Shown: positions 9,049 to 17,104 of the stretch, piece after piece
Numbering within the stretch: position 1 is the first letter of the stretch
Layout: every line of letters begins with the position of its first letter
Assembly (NCBI GenBank): GCA_043802925.1
Contig: JAZDKP010000016.1
Coordinates: 1-17,104, forward strand
Length of the DNA: 17,104 bases
Source: JAZDKP01 sp043802925
GTDB lineage: Bacteria; Fibrobacterota; OXYB2-FULL-49-7; JAEUSG01
Direction of reading: 5' to 3'
The notes under the pieces: generated by a model
The model's database searches: none
Seen by the model: the letters and a program-made list of their open reading frames with translations, nothing else
What the model was told of the DNA's origin: nothing
Made by a program: the position numbers and the translations under genes

Positions 9049-10074
9049 TTAAAATCTCTTTGCCAACACCTCTGCCGTATAGGACACCACGGGGATGAGC
9101 TTGGGATAGGGCATACGGCGCGGGCCGATGATGCCGACCGCGCCCGGCACGCCGCCGATGGTGTACCGCGACGACACGATGCTGTATGACCGGAAGCCGC
9201 CGTCCGCATTTTCACCTCCGATGGTGATGTAGACGCCCTCGCGCTGTTTTCGTTTATCCAGGAGGTGCACCAGCATCTCCTTGTTCTCCATGAGCTCGAT
9301 GACCGCCTCGACGTCCTCCTTTTTCCCGAATTCGGGTTGTTCGAGGATATGGGAGGCACCGCTTAAATGGAGGATTTTATCGACCGGAAAGTTGGACAGG
9401 TCCTCGAAACGGTCAAGGAACAGCCGGATGACGCCGATTTTTTCAGGATCATCCGTGTGCATCATTTCAGGCAGATGCGCCTGAATATCCTCGAGCATGC
9501 GCCCGGACAAACGGCTGTTGATAAATTCCGCGGCAGCCTGGAGTTCACGGGATGAAAAAGCGGTCCTCACCTCGACAATGATGGTATTGATAAGGCCGGA
9601 CTCCACGGCAAGCACCAGCAGCAGGCGGTGTTCGGCCACCTCGACAATGGAAAGCCGGCGGAAAACGCCGTTGTGAAGCCGCGGGGAAAGCACGAGCCCG
9701 AGTTGACGCGAGAGGCCCGAGAGAATGCGCGATGTGATGCCCGCCAGTTCCTCAAAGCTGCCGGCCGCGAGGTCGTACCGCTTTTCGATGGAATCCTTTT
9801 CCTCGTTCGAAAGCTCAGAAAGCTCGATGAGATGGTCCACATAATAACGGTAGCCCTTGTCCGTGGGAATGCGGCCCGCGGAGGTATGCAGCTGCTCAAC
9901 AAAGCCCTTTTCCGCGAGATCGCTGATGACATTACGCACGGTCGCGGCCGAAAGTTCAAGGCCGCTTTTACGCGAAATAGCGCGCGACCCTTCGGGCTCG
10001 GCCATGACCACATAGTCACGGACAATGGTGTCGAGGATGGTCGATTCGCGTTCGGTGAGTATGTTCTGTTCCAT
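9049..10074 (-). CDS. hrcA: Heat-inducible transcription repressor HrcA
   Basis: Repressor of class I heat-shock genes that binds the CIRCE operator and depends on GroEL for folding and activity. It has 341 residues. The N-terminal winged helix (about 1-75) contains MAEPEGSRAISRKSGLELSAATVRNVISDLAEKGF. The central GAF-like dimerisation domain includes HTSAGRIPTDKGYRYYVD. The C-terminal signature is near GVPGAVGIIGPRRMPYPKLIPVVSYTAEVL. The length is typical. The ATG at 10074 has no clear Shine-Dalgarno sequence. No CIRCE and no convincing sigma-70 promoter lie in the 110 bases between groEL and hrcA, which instead hold a terminator. The gene may depend on read-through from groESL or on a promoter I cannot recognise. 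Confidence 0.97.
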   Translation of the reverse strand: MEQNILTERESTILDTIVRDYVVMAEPEGSRAISRKSGLELSAATVRNVISDLAEKGFVEQLHTSAGRIPTDKGYRYYVDHLIELSELSNEEKDSIEKRYDLAAGSFEELAGITSRILSGLSRQLGLVLSPRLHNGVFRRLSIVEVAEHRLLLVLAVESGLINTIIVEVRTAFSSRELQAAAEFINSRLSGRMLEDIQAHLPEMMHTDDPEKIGVIRLFLDRFEDLSNFPVDKILHLSGASHILEQPEFGKKEDVEAVIELMENKEMLVHLLDKRKQREGVYITIGGENADGGFRSYSIVSSRYTIGGVPGAVGIIGPRRMPYPKLIPVVSYTAEVLAKRF

Positions 10075-10102
10075 TGGTAACCGAAGTACGTTTCTAAAAC
10101 AT

Positions 10103-10143
10103 CAAAGAAAATTCCCCGCAGGTTTTTAACGGCCTGCGGGGAA
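10103..10143 (-). terminator. Rho-independent terminator after groEL
   Basis: The perfect 11-bp arms TTCCCCGCAGG and CCTGCGGGGAA (10112-10122 and 10133-10143) enclose a 10-base loop. On the minus strand they are followed by TTTTCTTTGAT. This is a strong GC stem with a moderate U-tract, 41 bases downstream of the groEL stop. Some read-through into hrcA is possible because the U-tract is interrupted. Confidence 0.8.
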
Positions 10144-10184
10144 CCATTTATCAGGTCACTGGCATGAAGGCCTTTATGCCGGCA

Positions 10185-11837
<1,653 letters not shown>

Positions 11838-11867
11838 TTTTTATTTCTCCTTGAATATTTTATTGAA

Positions 11868-12149
11868 TTAATACTTGGCCAGAATGTCGCTCTCACGCAT
11901 GATAAGGTACTCGGTGCCGTCCACGGTGATTTCGGAACCCGAGTACTTGCCATAAAGGATTTTGTCCCCGACCTTGACTTCCATTTCAACTTTTTTTCCA
12001 TCTTCGACTTTGCCAGGCCCCACGGCCATGACTTCGCCTTCCTGGGGCTTTTCTTTGGCATTGTCAGGAATGATGATTCCACCTGTGGTCTTTGCGATCG
12101 CTTCGAGAGCTTTAACAACGACTCTGTCAGCCAACGGTTTAACTTTCAT
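11868..12149 (-). CDS. groES: 10 kDa co-chaperonin GroES
   Basis: Lid of the GroEL chamber, 93 residues, which is the normal size. It starts MKVKPLADRVVVKALEAIAKTTGGIIIPDNAKEKPQEGEV. This contains the mobile loop (about 16-32) with the GIIIP segment that docks on GroEL. It ends with the usual DGTEYLIMRESDILA. The ATG at 12149 has AAAGGAGA upstream with good spacing. The leader contains a CIRCE operator directly after a near-consensus sigma-70 promoter. Confidence 0.99.
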   Translation of the reverse strand: MKVKPLADRVVVKALEAIAKTTGGIIIPDNAKEKPQEGEVMAVGPGKVEDGKKVEMEVKVGDKILYGKYSGSEITVDGTEYLIMRESDILAKY

Positions 12150-12204
12150 CCGCGTCTCCTTTGTTTGTTGTTTTTAGGATTTTAATGTTTTTTACGCTTT
12201 TTTG

Positions 12205-12231
12205 TTAGCACTCACTATCATAGAGTGCTAA
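12205..12231 (-). promoter_or_regulatory. CIRCE operator (HrcA-binding site)
   Basis: TTAGCACTC, nine bases, then GAGTGCTAA form a perfect inverted repeat that matches the CIRCE consensus at every arm position. It begins immediately after the -10 box of the groES promoter, so bound HrcA would block initiation. The repressor is encoded in the same window. This is the only CIRCE I found. Confidence 0.98.
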
Positions 12232-12260
12232 AGTATAATAAACAGGGCAGGAAAAGTCAA
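12232..12260 (-). promoter_or_regulatory. Sigma-70 promoter of groES-groEL
   Basis: On the minus strand, TTGACT (12255-12260) and TATACT (12232-12237) are separated by 17 bases, a near-consensus vegetative promoter. The predicted start falls inside the CIRCE arms, the standard arrangement for HrcA-regulated chaperonin operons. Confidence 0.9.
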
Positions 12261-12286
12261 GGGGGGAGATCCAAAAACCCCGTACA

Positions 12287-12305
12287 TTGTTGTCCAAAAC
12301 AACAA
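12287..12305. repeat. Inverted repeat in the groES / receiver-gene divergent region
   Basis: TTGTTGT-CCAAA-ACAACAA is a perfect 7-bp inverted repeat, 26 bases upstream of the groES -35 and about 140 bases upstream of the divergent receiver gene. It could be a binding site for an unidentified regulator. The rest of the divergent gap (12306-12447) has C-rich tracts and a weak promoter candidate but no gene. Confidence 0.6.
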
Positions 12306-12428
12306 AAGAGGTCGTAGTTTGCTGTGCCACACATCAGATTCCGATGTCCCCTTACATTCCATACAAAACAAAATATAGCCACCTCGCCCCTCCCCCGCCA
12401 TTTCCCTTGTGCCATCACCCCTCCATTA

Positions 12429-12434
12429 GATAAT
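12429..12434 (+). promoter_or_regulatory. Possible -10 element of the receiver/TPR/hydrolase operon
   Basis: GATAAT lies 13 bases before the ATG at 12448, with no recognisable -35. If used, transcription would start almost at the start codon. That would agree with the lack of any Shine-Dalgarno sequence there. Weak evidence. Confidence 0.25.
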
Positions 12435-12447
12435 TTTCATAGTATAA

Positions 12448-12810
12448 ATGAAGACCCTCTTTGTCGTGGAGGACGAGGACAAAATCTCCCAGCTCCTCTG
12501 CACCAAACTCGCGGCGCGCGGGTACTGTGCCATCCCCTTCGGAAATGGTGCGGACGCTTGGCACGCCCTCGGTTCCGTGGCCCCGCCTGACCTTATTATT
12601 TCCGATGTGCTCATGCCCCAGATGACCGGCTTTGAGCTGCTCGAACGGATCCGCGCCAACGATAAGCTGAAAAGCATTCCCTTGCTCCTGCTAACCTCGG
12701 TCTCCATGGAAGAAGACATTGTGAAAGGACTCGAAATGGGCGCCAACGACTATGTGGTCAAACCCTTCAGCTTTGCCGAACTCGCGGCGCGGATAAAAAA
12801 ATGGATTTGA
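12448..12810 (+). CDS. Single-domain CheY-like response regulator
   Basis: This 120-residue protein is a receiver domain with no output domain. It signals through protein contact after phosphorylation by a histidine kinase that is not in the window. Key residues are all present: acidic Glu8, Asp9 and Asp11, phosphoacceptor Asp53 in SDVLMPQMTG, Thr83 in LLLLTS and Lys105 in VVKPFS. The start has no visible Shine-Dalgarno sequence, and a possible -10 box lies only 13 bases upstream, so the message may be leaderless. It is the first gene of a plus-strand cluster; the TPR/outer-membrane gene begins 23 bases after its stop. The placement suggests it controls assembly or activity of that export module, but no partner is shown. 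Confidence 0.93.
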   Translation: MKTLFVVEDEDKISQLLCTKLAARGYCAIPFGNGADAWHALGSVAPPDLIISDVLMPQMTGFELLERIRANDKLKSIPLLLLTSVSMEEDIVKGLEMGANDYVVKPFSFAELAARIKKWI

Positions 12811-12833
12811 AAGCAAAAACCCGGAGGCCTTCC

Positions 12834-14642
12834 ATGACCCTGCGTCTGACCGTTTTCCATCTGTTGCCGGCTATTCTTTTCATGACACCGCGCGGGCTTG
12901 TTGCGCAGCCGTCTGTGGACACGGTGAACGTCGCCCCCTATTACCTCCAGTCCGGCGGGCAGTTCTTTCCCATGGACACCACGCTGAAAAAAGCCCCCCC
13001 CCTCGCGCCCGTGCTGCCGCCCGCGCCCCGCGTGGATTATCAGAAGGCCCTCGATACAATGGATGCGAAAGGGCTACGCGACCTGAACGAACGGTTCGCA
13101 AAGCTGAACCGGAAAGAGGAAGGCGTTGACCAGTACCGGAAATACTTTGAGACCCATGTCGGTTCCGAGACGGTGAAAATGGCCTACGCCCAGCTTCTGG
13201 GCTGGAGCAACCGTTTTGAGGAGTCCATCCGTGAATACCAGTCCATCCTCAAGGAAAACCCGGAGAACGGGGACGCCAAAATGGGCCTCGGTCTCGTACT
13301 GGGATGGTCGGGGCGGTACCACGAGGCAGAGAGCGTGTTCGTGACCCTGTACGCCAAGAACCCGGAGAACCTCGACGCCAAAATCAACCATGCGCGCCTC
13401 CTCTCGTGGCAGGGCCAGTGGGACGAAGCCATTGCGCTGCTCAAAGAGGTCGTGCTGGGCTTCCCGCAAAACCTGTATGCGCACGAGGCGCTTGCCTTCA
13501 TCTATAAATGGAAGCATAACTACAACGACGCCTACCACCATTTCATGGCCATCACCCGGCTCGACGGTGACTCCGCGGTCATTTTGAACGCGCATTACCA
13601 AATGGCGGAACTTGATTACTGGAAGGGCCGCACCCGGTTGTCCACTGCGAGACTGAACGACGTGCTCCGAAAATACCCGGACGCGCGAAAGTTTTCGGAC
13701 AAGCTCTCTGAAATCGAGGACTTTCTCCGGCCCCGTTTTTCCGCGGACCTCATCCGCTACCAGGAAGCAGGTCAGAACCCGGGCGGTAAAAGCCTTTCGG
13801 GCTCGGGCAACAACGGCGGGGTTCTCCGCTTTGAAAAAAACCTGTCACTGCTTGCCACATTGAAAACGGAATTTCAGCTCCGAAACGAGACCGCGGACCA
13901 GGTTTCCCCTGTCAAGGAAACGCGGCTTTACAATGTCGGGGTCGGCGCCATTCACATTGAACCGGAATTCCGTTACAAGGACAGCGCGGTCTTCCACATC
14001 TTCTACTCCCCGACTCTGTATTGGAACCGCGACAAGGCGCGACCCAGCCTGGACGAGAGGACTCTTTTCCACGGCATGGGTCTTTTCGGGACCCTCCGGA
14101 CATTCTCGCGCCTTTACTGGGGCCTCACGCGCACCCCCTGGATATCGAACAACGGAAGCCATCTCACGGTTCTGTCACGCTACACCGGCAACGCGGCCTC
14201 GTTATTTCAGCTGGATCCCAAAACCAGCCTGTCGGCCTCCGCCACCGTGCACCTGTACGAAGACCGCAACGTGCTGCAGGAATACTACGCGGAGGCTGTC
14301 CGCACGCTGACCCCGCTCTTCCGGCTGACGCTGCGGCCTTTTAGCAAAGCCTACCGCGACCAGGTCCCGGACTATTTCACCTACCGTTACTGGGGCGGAC
14401 TCGACGCCCTCTTTGGCGCGGAGCGGGAGATTGGAAACTGGCGGCTTGCGGGCGAAGCGCTCGCGGGACTGAACGCGCTCCAGCAGGACGATGCGGAACA
14501 GAAAATCTTTGGCGCATTCGGTTTAAGACTGAACCCCGCGTTCCGTTTTTACGGGCAACATGAACTGCGGCTCTCGCTTTCTGGCCTTATCAACACGGAC
14601 AACTATTACCTCTACAGCCTCGGCCTCCATTATGGGATGTAA
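12834..14642 (+). CDS. Exported TPR protein with C-terminal outer-membrane beta-barrel
   Basis: This 602-residue protein has a signal peptide (MTLRLTVFHLLPAILFMTP to about VAQ), a Pro-rich linker and several TPR units at about 75-290. Examples are LGWSNRFEESIREYQSILKENPEN, LGWSGRYHEAESVFVTLYAKNPEN and LLSWQGQWDEAIALLKEVV. A region of about 300 residues follows, with alternating polar/hydrophobic beta-strands rich in aromatics, ending YYLYSLGLHYGM. This TPR-plus-barrel layout is that of YaiO-like proteins and of polysaccharide secretins such as BcsC, PgaA and PelB. I infer an outer-membrane location and a role in glycan export or attachment. ATG 12834 has GGAGG at 12823-12827, six bases away. 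The alternative ATG 12801 overlaps the receiver gene and gives a poorer signal peptide. The next gene overlaps its end by 11 bases. Confidence 0.85.
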   Translation: MTLRLTVFHLLPAILFMTPRGLVAQPSVDTVNVAPYYLQSGGQFFPMDTTLKKAPPLAPVLPPAPRVDYQKALDTMDAKGLRDLNERFAKLNRKEEGVDQYRKYFETHVGSETVKMAYAQLLGWSNRFEESIREYQSILKENPENGDAKMGLGLVLGWSGRYHEAESVFVTLYAKNPENLDAKINHARLLSWQGQWDEAIALLKEVVLGFPQNLYAHEALAFIYKWKHNYNDAYHHFMAITRLDGDSAVILNAHYQMAELDYWKGRTRLSTARLNDVLRKYPDARKFSDKLSEIEDFLRPRFSADLIRYQEAGQNPGGKSLSGSGNNGGVLRFEKNLSLLATLKTEFQLRNETADQVSPVKETRLYNVGVGAIHIEPEFRYKDSAVFHIFYSPTLYWNRDKARPSLDERTLFHGMGLFGTLRTFSRLYWGLTRTPWISNNGSHLTVLSRYTGNAASLFQLDPKTSLSASATVHLYEDRNVLQEYYAEAVRTLTPLFRLTLRPFSKAYRDQVPDYFTYRYWGGLDALFGAEREIGNWRLAGEALAGLNALQQDDAEQKIFGAFGLRLNPAFRFYGQHELRLSLSGLINTDNYYLYSLGLHYGM

Positions 14643-15981
14643 CCAGCTCCTTCTCTGCGTTTCGGCCCTCGCGCTGCTGGCCGCTCCGGACTGCGCGCCC
14701 CGGCGGCCTGCAGACGAATTCCAGGCAAACCGTCAGACCCGGTGGCTTGCGTCGCGCGTGGCGCCGAATACGGTGCTGCCCTCTCCGCTCCCCTCGCGCC
14801 GGAACCTCATTTTAAGCTATGACCTACCCGAAAGCGACCCAAGTTTCCGTTACATGCACAACAAATCCTTCCTTTACGACAATGCCATAGCGGCCATCGC
14901 ATTCGCCTCCACGGGCGAATGGGAACGGGCCGAAAAGCTGCTGCTCACCCTGAGCACACTCCAGCGGTACGACGGCAGCTGGTGGTTCAATTACAACCTC
15001 GGCGTGGAATGGCCGTCGGAAACGGACCCGGACTTCGCGCTCGTGCGCTCGGGAGCCGTGGCCTGGGCCGGTTATGCCTATTGCTTTTTTCTTGAGAATC
15101 ATCCGGACCTGCCTGAAGCGTCGCGTCTCCGCGCGCTCTTCCTGAATACGGCCCGGAAGATTGCGGGATTCCTGGAGGCGGTCTCGATCGCGGATTCATC
15201 GAGTCCCCTGCACGGCCTGGTCACGGGCGGAAGCAATACCATCGCCCTGAGAATGGATTCCACAGGTACGCCCGTGGAGAAATGGACCGCGCTGCCCATC
15301 ACCTGGGCCAGTTCCGAGCACAACATCGACGCCCATCTTTTCTACAGCCATCTTTACACGCTAACGCGGGACACGGTCTACAAAACGCGGGCGGAGTCCA
15401 TCGCCAACAGCATGATGAGGGTCCTCTGGTCTGAAAAGGACGGCCAATTTTTCCGCGGCATCAAGGGAGACGGTGCCGTTGACAGCGTGCTGGCACTCGA
15501 CTGCGCGGCCTGGGCCGGAGCTTTTTTACGGAATATCGGGAGAGCCGACCTCGCGGTCCGCTGCCTGACCACGGTGGAGCGGGATTACCGCAACACGTAT
15601 GACGGCCTCACCGGTTACCGGCCCTACATCCGTACGCCGGTGCATGAGACAAAGCGCATCAATGCCTACTATTATCCCGAAAAACCGGATATGCAGTGGG
15701 GCGGCTTCCCCTTCTGCTGGATGGAGGGCGGTTACGGTGTTCTATTGGCCATGGACGCGGCCGGTAAAACAGAGGAGGCCCGGACGCTCCTGAAAGCATG
15801 GACCATGCGTTTCAGCCCGGACACACTGGGCGGCATCCCTTACAGCGTAGCCGAAAAGGCCGTACCCTACCAGTTCACGCTCTGGAAAAGCGTGGCCTCC
15901 ACGGCATGGCATGTCATTCTCGTGGGCCTCCTGTCCAAAAAACAGCTTCAGCATCCCTTCTTCTCAAAGGCCGGGGAATGA
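14632..15981 (+). CDS. Exported six-hairpin (alpha/alpha-toroid) glycosidase-like protein
   Basis: This 449-residue protein has an N-terminal hydrophobic signal (MGCNQLLLCVSALALLAAPDCA). The Cys near residue 22 sits in an imperfect lipobox, so a lipoprotein is possible. The body is mostly helical with motifs typical of alpha/alpha-toroid carbohydrate-active enzymes: RYDGSWWFNYNLGVEWPSE, AVAWAGYAYCFF, SSEHNIDAHLFYSHLY, and QWGGFPFCWMEGGYGVLLAM. Helical hairpins repeat about every 60 residues. Acidic residues in these motifs could be catalytic, but I cannot assign the family or the substrate. ATG 14632 overlaps the TPR/barrel stop by 11 bases, which implies coupled translation and no separate ribosome-binding site. 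By analogy with the BcsC-BcsZ and PgaA-PgaB pairs, it may trim an exported glycan. Confidence 0.75.
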   Translation: MGCNQLLLCVSALALLAAPDCAPRRPADEFQANRQTRWLASRVAPNTVLPSPLPSRRNLILSYDLPESDPSFRYMHNKSFLYDNAIAAIAFASTGEWERAEKLLLTLSTLQRYDGSWWFNYNLGVEWPSETDPDFALVRSGAVAWAGYAYCFFLENHPDLPEASRLRALFLNTARKIAGFLEAVSIADSSSPLHGLVTGGSNTIALRMDSTGTPVEKWTALPITWASSEHNIDAHLFYSHLYTLTRDTVYKTRAESIANSMMRVLWSEKDGQFFRGIKGDGAVDSVLALDCAAWAGAFLRNIGRADLAVRCLTTVERDYRNTYDGLTGYRPYIRTPVHETKRINAYYYPEKPDMQWGGFPFCWMEGGYGVLLAMDAAGKTEEARTLLKAWTMRFSPDTLGGIPYSVAEKAVPYQFTLWKSVASTAWHVILVGLLSKKQLQHPFFSKAGE

Positions 15982-15995
15982 AACCCACCCCCTTT

Positions 15996-16026
15996 CCCCC
16001 TCCCTCCCGCGACGGCAGGGAGGGGG
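15996..16026. repeat. GC-rich hairpin repeat downstream of the glycosidase-like gene
   Basis: CCCCCTCCCT and AGGGAGGGGG form a perfect 10-bp stem around an 11-base loop, 14 bases after the stop at 15981. It resembles the hairpin at 9009-9032 in composition (C5TCYC... / GRGAG5-like arms). No T-run follows, so it is more likely a dispersed intergenic repeat than a terminator. The insertion sequence begins 14 bases further on. Confidence 0.65.
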
Positions 16027-16105
16027 TCCAAGTAAATCGTGAGCCGTCCCCAGAAACTTGGACACACCAAGAACCAAAGTTATTTTATCTACAGGAGGTG
16101 TGTTC

Positions 16106-16420
16106 ATGGAACGAAGAACTCGGAAAGAGTACACTGCCGACTTCAAACGGCAAGCAGTTGAACTATGGGTAAGCTCTGGCAGAACGGCCAAGTCGATTGA
16201 ATGTGAACTTGGCCTGTACCAAGGCGCCTTGCGCCACTGGCGGGATGAACTGGCCGAGGACCCGAAAAATGTTTTCCCCGGTACGGGGCGTTTAAAGCCC
16301 GAAGAAGCGGAAATGCAGCGATTACGCAGAGAGAATGAGATTCTGCGTGAGGAGCGCGACATCTTAAAAAAAGCAGCGGCCATCTTCTTGAAAACACCGA
16401 AAACAGGTACCAATTCATGA
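16106..16420 (+). CDS. IS3-family transposase OrfA
   Basis: This 104-residue DNA-binding half of the transposase begins MERRTRKEYTADFKRQAVEL. It has a helix-turn-helix (about 10-55: SGRTAKSIECELGLYQGALRHWRDE) and a C-terminal leucine-zipper-like coiled coil (EMQRLRRENEILREERDILKKAAAIF). ATG 16106 is preferred because AGGAGG lies at 16093-16098, seven bases upstream; the in-frame ATG at 16058 falls in the terminal region. The stop overlaps the orfB ATG (ATGA), and an A7 run near the end offers a -1 frameshift site for an OrfAB fusion. Confidence 0.95.
   Translation: MERRTRKEYTADFKRQAVELWVSSGRTAKSIECELGLYQGALRHWRDELAEDPKNVFPGTGRLKPEEAEMQRLRRENEILREERDILKKAAAIFLKTPKTGTNS
16366..16372 (+). promoter_or_regulatory. 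Programmed -1 frameshift site (A AAA AAA G)
   Basis: In the orfA frame this reads TTA AAA AAA GCA, so the heptamer A AAA AAA is in the phase needed for a tandem -1 slip. OrfB is in the -1 frame, and that frame is open from the slip site through the orfB ATG at 16417. The fusion transposase would read through ...ENTENRYQFMKRYRDEF. This is the standard IS3-family expression strategy. Confidence 0.75.
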
Positions 16421-17104
16421 AACGCTATCGCGACGAATTTTCGGTGAAGAGGATGGCCAAAGTATTGGGAGTGTCGCGAGCCGGTTTTTATGCATGGCTT
16501 AAGCGCAAACCAAGCCTTCGACAGCAGGAAACCGCTGCTTTTGATGCGGAGGTCAAGACCGAGTTTGAGAAGTCTCGGAAATGCTATGGACGGGAGCGTC
16601 TCACGGAAGCGCTTCATCGTCGTGGGCGTTCCTGCGGCCGTAAGCGTGTCTCCCGCAGTCTTCAGCGGCAAAGGTTGCGTGCAAAACAGCCGAAGAAGTT
16701 TATTGCGACCACGGACTCGAAGCATTCTTTTCCGGTGGCGCAGAACCTTCTTGCCAGAGAATTTCACGCAGAAAGACCGAACCAAAAGTTGGTCAGCGAT
16801 ATTACCTATCTGCCTTGTCGGCAAGGATGGCTCTATCTGGCCGTTATCATTGATCTCTACTCTAGGCGGGTTGTTGGCTGGTGCGTCAGTCATTCCCTGA
16901 AGCATAACACGGTCTTGACCGCCTTTTATCGCGCTACGAGAGAACTCGGATCGGTCAGGGGTACTATCCTTCATTCGGACCGAGGGGTCCAATACTGTTG
17001 CACGGGTTTTACGGCTGCAATGGCTCTCTTTGGCATTGTGCAAAGCATGAGTCGAAAGGGTAACTGCTGGGATAATGCCGTTGCAGAGTCGTTTTTCTCG
17101 GCAT
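16417..17104 (+). CDS. IS3-family transposase OrfB (DDE integrase), 3' end outside the window
   Basis: Catalytic half of the transposase, with 229 residues visible from ATG 16417 and no stop before the edge. The N-terminal HTH_21-type region reads LGVSRAGFYAWLKRKPS and CYGRERLTEALHRRG. The retroviral-integrase-like core has all three catalytic acids: Asp128 (VSDITYL), Asp188 (LHSDRGVQY) and Glu224 (WDNAVAESFF), with 35 residues between the last two, as in IS3. The frame is uninterrupted, so the element may be active if its right end is intact. It can be made separately from the ATGA overlap or as a frameshift fusion with OrfA. Confidence 0.95.
   Translation, partial: MKRYRDEFSVKRMAKVLGVSRAGFYAWLKRKPSLRQQETAAFDAEVKTEFEKSRKCYGRERLTEALHRRGRSCGRKRVSRSLQRQRLRAKQPKKFIATTDSKHSFPVAQNLLAREFHAERPNQKLVSDITYLPCRQGWLYLAVIIDLYSRRVVGWCVSHSLKHNTVLTAFYRATRELGSVRGTILHSDRGVQYCCTGFTAAMALFGIVQSMSRKGNCWDNAVAESFFSA

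Larger units (their letters stand above)
16040..17104 (+). mobile_element. IS3-family insertion sequence, right end outside the window
   Basis: The element contains orfA and orfB of an IS3-family transposase in the standard overlapping arrangement, cut at the window edge. The left end is placed at TG 16040 because TGAGCCGTCCCCAGAAACTT has the look of an IS3-type terminal repeat. The right repeat and the target duplication cannot be seen, so this boundary is tentative. Both reading frames are intact as far as visible. Confidence 0.85.

Noticed and set aside
15964..17043. Minus-strand open frame of 359 codons over the insertion sequence
   Set aside because: It is antisense to orfA and orfB, which carry the helix-turn-helix and DDE motifs. 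No independent evidence supports it.

Overview
The window looks like chromosomal DNA from a Gram-negative bacterium of unresolved phylum. Three things suggest this: a TPR protein with a C-terminal outer-membrane barrel, sigma-54-type regulation, and secreted beta-propeller proteins. HrcA/CIRCE control of chaperonins is broad and does not settle the lineage. An FCB-group or deltaproteobacterium-like lineage would fit, but that is a guess. The coding regions are moderately GC-rich and the promoter regions are AT-rich.

Layout, left to right. (1) Positions 1-2353, minus strand: two secreted, probably beta-propeller proteins of unknown function, coupled by a 4-base ATGA overlap; the downstream one runs off the left edge. 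(2) 2558-3571, plus strand: a divergent Gfo/Idh/MocA-type NAD(P)-dependent oxidoreductase with its own sigma-70-like promoter. (3) 3650-12149, minus strand: a nearly complete chaperone locus in the order groES-groEL-(terminator)-hrcA-grpE-dnaK-dnaJ-NtrC-family regulator. A sigma-70 promoter followed by a perfect CIRCE operator precedes groES. An 11-bp hairpin terminator separates groEL from hrcA. Repeat hairpins fill the hrcA-grpE gap. dnaK, dnaJ and the regulator are packed with 0- and 2-base gaps. (4) 12448-15981, plus strand: a single-domain CheY-like receiver, a TPR/outer-membrane-barrel protein and a putative six-hairpin glycosidase-like exported protein. This resembles the export and hydrolase part of an exopolysaccharide system. 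(5) 16040 to the right edge: an IS3-family insertion sequence with orfA, an A7 slippery site and orfB, cut by the window end.

The most interesting signal is in the chaperone locus. The AT-rich leader of dnaK carries a GG-N10-GC element (TTGG...TTTTGCAT) that fits a sigma-54 -24/-12 promoter. The last gene of the dnaK-dnaJ cluster encodes a sigma-54-dependent activator with an atypical receiver domain. Together they suggest that dnaKJ may be controlled by a self-encoded sigma-54 circuit while groESL is controlled by HrcA/CIRCE. This is inference from sequence; none of it has been tested.
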